Position numbers and translations under genes: made by a program. Shown piece by piece: positions 13,790-14,569 of a stretch of 14,569 nt of DNA. Each line of letters opens with the position of its first letter. Position 1 is the first letter of the stretch. Source of the stretch: CAYXWH01 sp964468755. GTDB taxonomy: Bacteria > Chloroflexota > Dehalococcoidia > Dehalococcoidales > RBG-16-60-22. A model generated the notes under the pieces. The model had not been told where the DNA came from, made no database searches, and saw only the letters and a program-made list of their open reading frames with translations. The stretch lies in NCBI GenBank assembly GCA_964468755.1, contig CAYXWH010000046.1, positions 1-14,569 on the forward strand, written 5' to 3'.

Positions 13790-14125
13790 TCGCAATTCCG
13801 CGAAAACAGGAATATTGGCTTTCTTGCCTGTACAGTTGGCTCTGTTTTGCCACCAGCCTGGTTTGACATATCACCCACCGAGTTTCTGCGTATTGCTCCC
13901 GACAATACGATTGTGATGCAGACTGTCATGCGACCACCTGATTTTGACTATAGCGTGGAACGTTTTCCTGATTCAGTGCCGGAGTTGTGAGTTTGTTTTG
14001 ATTCTCTGTCCACAGCCGGAGCAACCCTTAGGGCCCGGTTTGGCTACCCGTTTTCTCTTGTTCATGGATGGGAAAAGGCTCAGCTTCAGTTATTGCCTTC
14101 TCAACTTCCTGGATTATATTTATAA
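13790..14125 (+). pseudogene. Broken gene resembling the Asp/Glu racemase - maleate isomerase superfamily
   Basis: One frame is protein-like on both sides of a TGA at 13988-13990. Before it: RNIGFLACTVGSVLPPAWFD, then TEFLRIAPDNTIVMQTVM and DYSVERFPDSVPEL. After it: CFDSLSTAGATLRARFGYPF followed by SLVHGWEKAQ. This order (IGFL opening, a mid-chain APxNT, then SL-AAGA-V-A--G-PF-L-HG) recalls the N-terminal half of Asp/Glu/hydantoin racemase, maleate isomerase and arylmalonate decarboxylase proteins. There is no start codon at the expected place, a TAG precedes the frame at 13787, and the frame ends at 14125 with about half the family length missing. The end overlaps the convergent flavodoxin-fold gene by 6 nt. 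The family assignment is tentative; that this is decayed coding DNA is more certain. Confidence 0.5.
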
Positions 14126-14569
14126 CAGGGAGGCTAACCGCCTTCCGAGGGCTTCGGCTTGCTCAAGGAACTGCGGGTATTCCCTTACCTTTCCTTTGCC
14201 AAAAATGCCAAGTGCGGGCAATTCATCAATGACTTCATAACCTAAAGCCGTTGTAGAACGGCGCATGGTTTCCAACGTCAGGTCCATCCCTCCCTCTTCA
14301 CGACTGGCCTGCTCACCGACAACTGCGATTATCGCTTTTCGACCCTGGTCTGCCAATTGGCTGGACCAATCTCCCGGGCGTTCATCATTGAAGTTATAAA
14401 AGCAGTATAAGCGGTCTATAAATGACTTCATGAGCGCGGTCATATTGTAGTTATGTATGGGGGTTATCAGGACCAGCCCGCTGGCTTCCCGGATTTTGGG
14501 ATATATAAGCTGCATTCCATCCTGAAGCCCGGTGCAGCGTTTGTCTTTACGACACCGCTCACAGCCAAT
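14120..14569 (-). CDS. NADPH-dependent FMN reductase / iron-sulfur flavoprotein-like protein, N-terminus outside the window
   Basis: The frame stays open to the window edge, giving 149 residues without a start; a Met 19 codons in is internal to the fold. The visible part begins with C-x2-C-x5-C (Cys3, Cys6, Cys12 of the fragment). It continues with GMQLIYPKIREASGLVLITPIHNYNMTALMKSFIDR, the FMN-binding -TPxYxxxMTxxMKxFIDR- region of the PF03358 flavodoxin-like fold. AIIAVVGEQASREEGG then supplies the next strand and loop, and the C-terminus is complete. Proteins with such cysteines upstream of this region are often multimeric flavin reductases, some carrying a [4Fe-4S] cluster. They move electrons to quinones, FeS proteins or O2. 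The exact partner is unknown. Its end overlaps the racemase-like remnant. Confidence 0.85.
   Translation of the reverse strand: MGCERCRKDKRCTGLQDGMQLIYPKIREASGLVLITPIHNYNMTALMKSFIDRLYCFYNFNDERPGDWSSQLADQGRKAIIAVVGEQASREEGGMDLTLETMRRSTTALGYEVIDELPALGIFGKGKVREYPQFLEQAEALGRRLASLL

Noticed and set aside
13988..13990. TGA read as selenocysteine in the racemase-like frame
   Set aside because: The frame lacks a start and a C-terminal half, the TGA is not at a known catalytic Cys position of the family, and no obvious SECIS-like hairpin follows, so decay is simpler.

Overview
The window looks like a metagenome-assembled contig from an anaerobic bacterium, most likely Chloroflexota and possibly Dehalococcoidia-like. 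The assignment is an inference. It rests on mid-range GC, an N-terminus typical of anaerobic bis-MGD molybdopterin oxidoreductases, a CobN-type chelatase paired with a fused ChlI/ChlD ATPase, and an rpsU / RRM RNA-binding protein / zinc-ribbon cluster. A run of exactly 100 N (7093-7192) inside the chelatase gene is a scaffold-gap placeholder.

Layout. 1-302 (-): 5' end of a molybdopterin oxidoreductase gene, with a candidate promoter and inverted repeat upstream. 498-836 (+): DUF4870/Tic20-like membrane protein behind a clear sigma70-type promoter. 1047-1613 (-): lipoprotein with a Pro-rich stalk. 1672-2668: about 1 kb without a convincing gene, holding four inverted repeats within 243 bp. 2669-3055 (+): unknown 128-aa protein with a GTG start. 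3234-4658 (-): DHA2-type drug/H+ antiporter with an operator-like inverted repeat over its promoter. 4867-9995 (-): two overlapping genes, ChlID then CobN, which together can supply the ATPase and catalytic parts of a cobalt (or magnesium) chelatase. 10402-11625 (+): secreted protein in which one beta-rich domain appears to be inserted inside another. 11703-11846 (+): possible methyltransferase remnant. 11965-12576 (-): UbiE-type methyltransferase. 12841-13712 (+): decayed two-module zinc-ribbon gene, ribosomal protein S21 (59 aa) and a glycine-rich RRM protein. 13790-14125 (+): broken gene resembling the Asp/Glu racemase - maleate isomerase superfamily. 14120-14569 (-): C-terminal part of an NADPH-dependent FMN reductase/iron-sulfur flavoprotein.

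How the genes work together. The clearest functional unit is the ChlID-CobN pair, translationally coupled by a 7-nt overlap and preceded by two palindromic sequences. The second is the rpsU-RRM cluster, which recalls the cold-regulated rbpA-rpsU pairing known in cyanobacteria. The right-hand 2.9 kb shows repeated gene decay: frameshifts, loss of zinc-ligand cysteines, an in-frame stop and short remnants.

I do not see a mobile element, CRISPR array, tRNA, rRNA or a clear defence system. The items I consider most worth checking are the nested-domain secreted protein, the degenerated zinc-ribbon gene beside rpsU, the racemase-like pseudogene, and the inverted-repeat cluster at 2115-2357.
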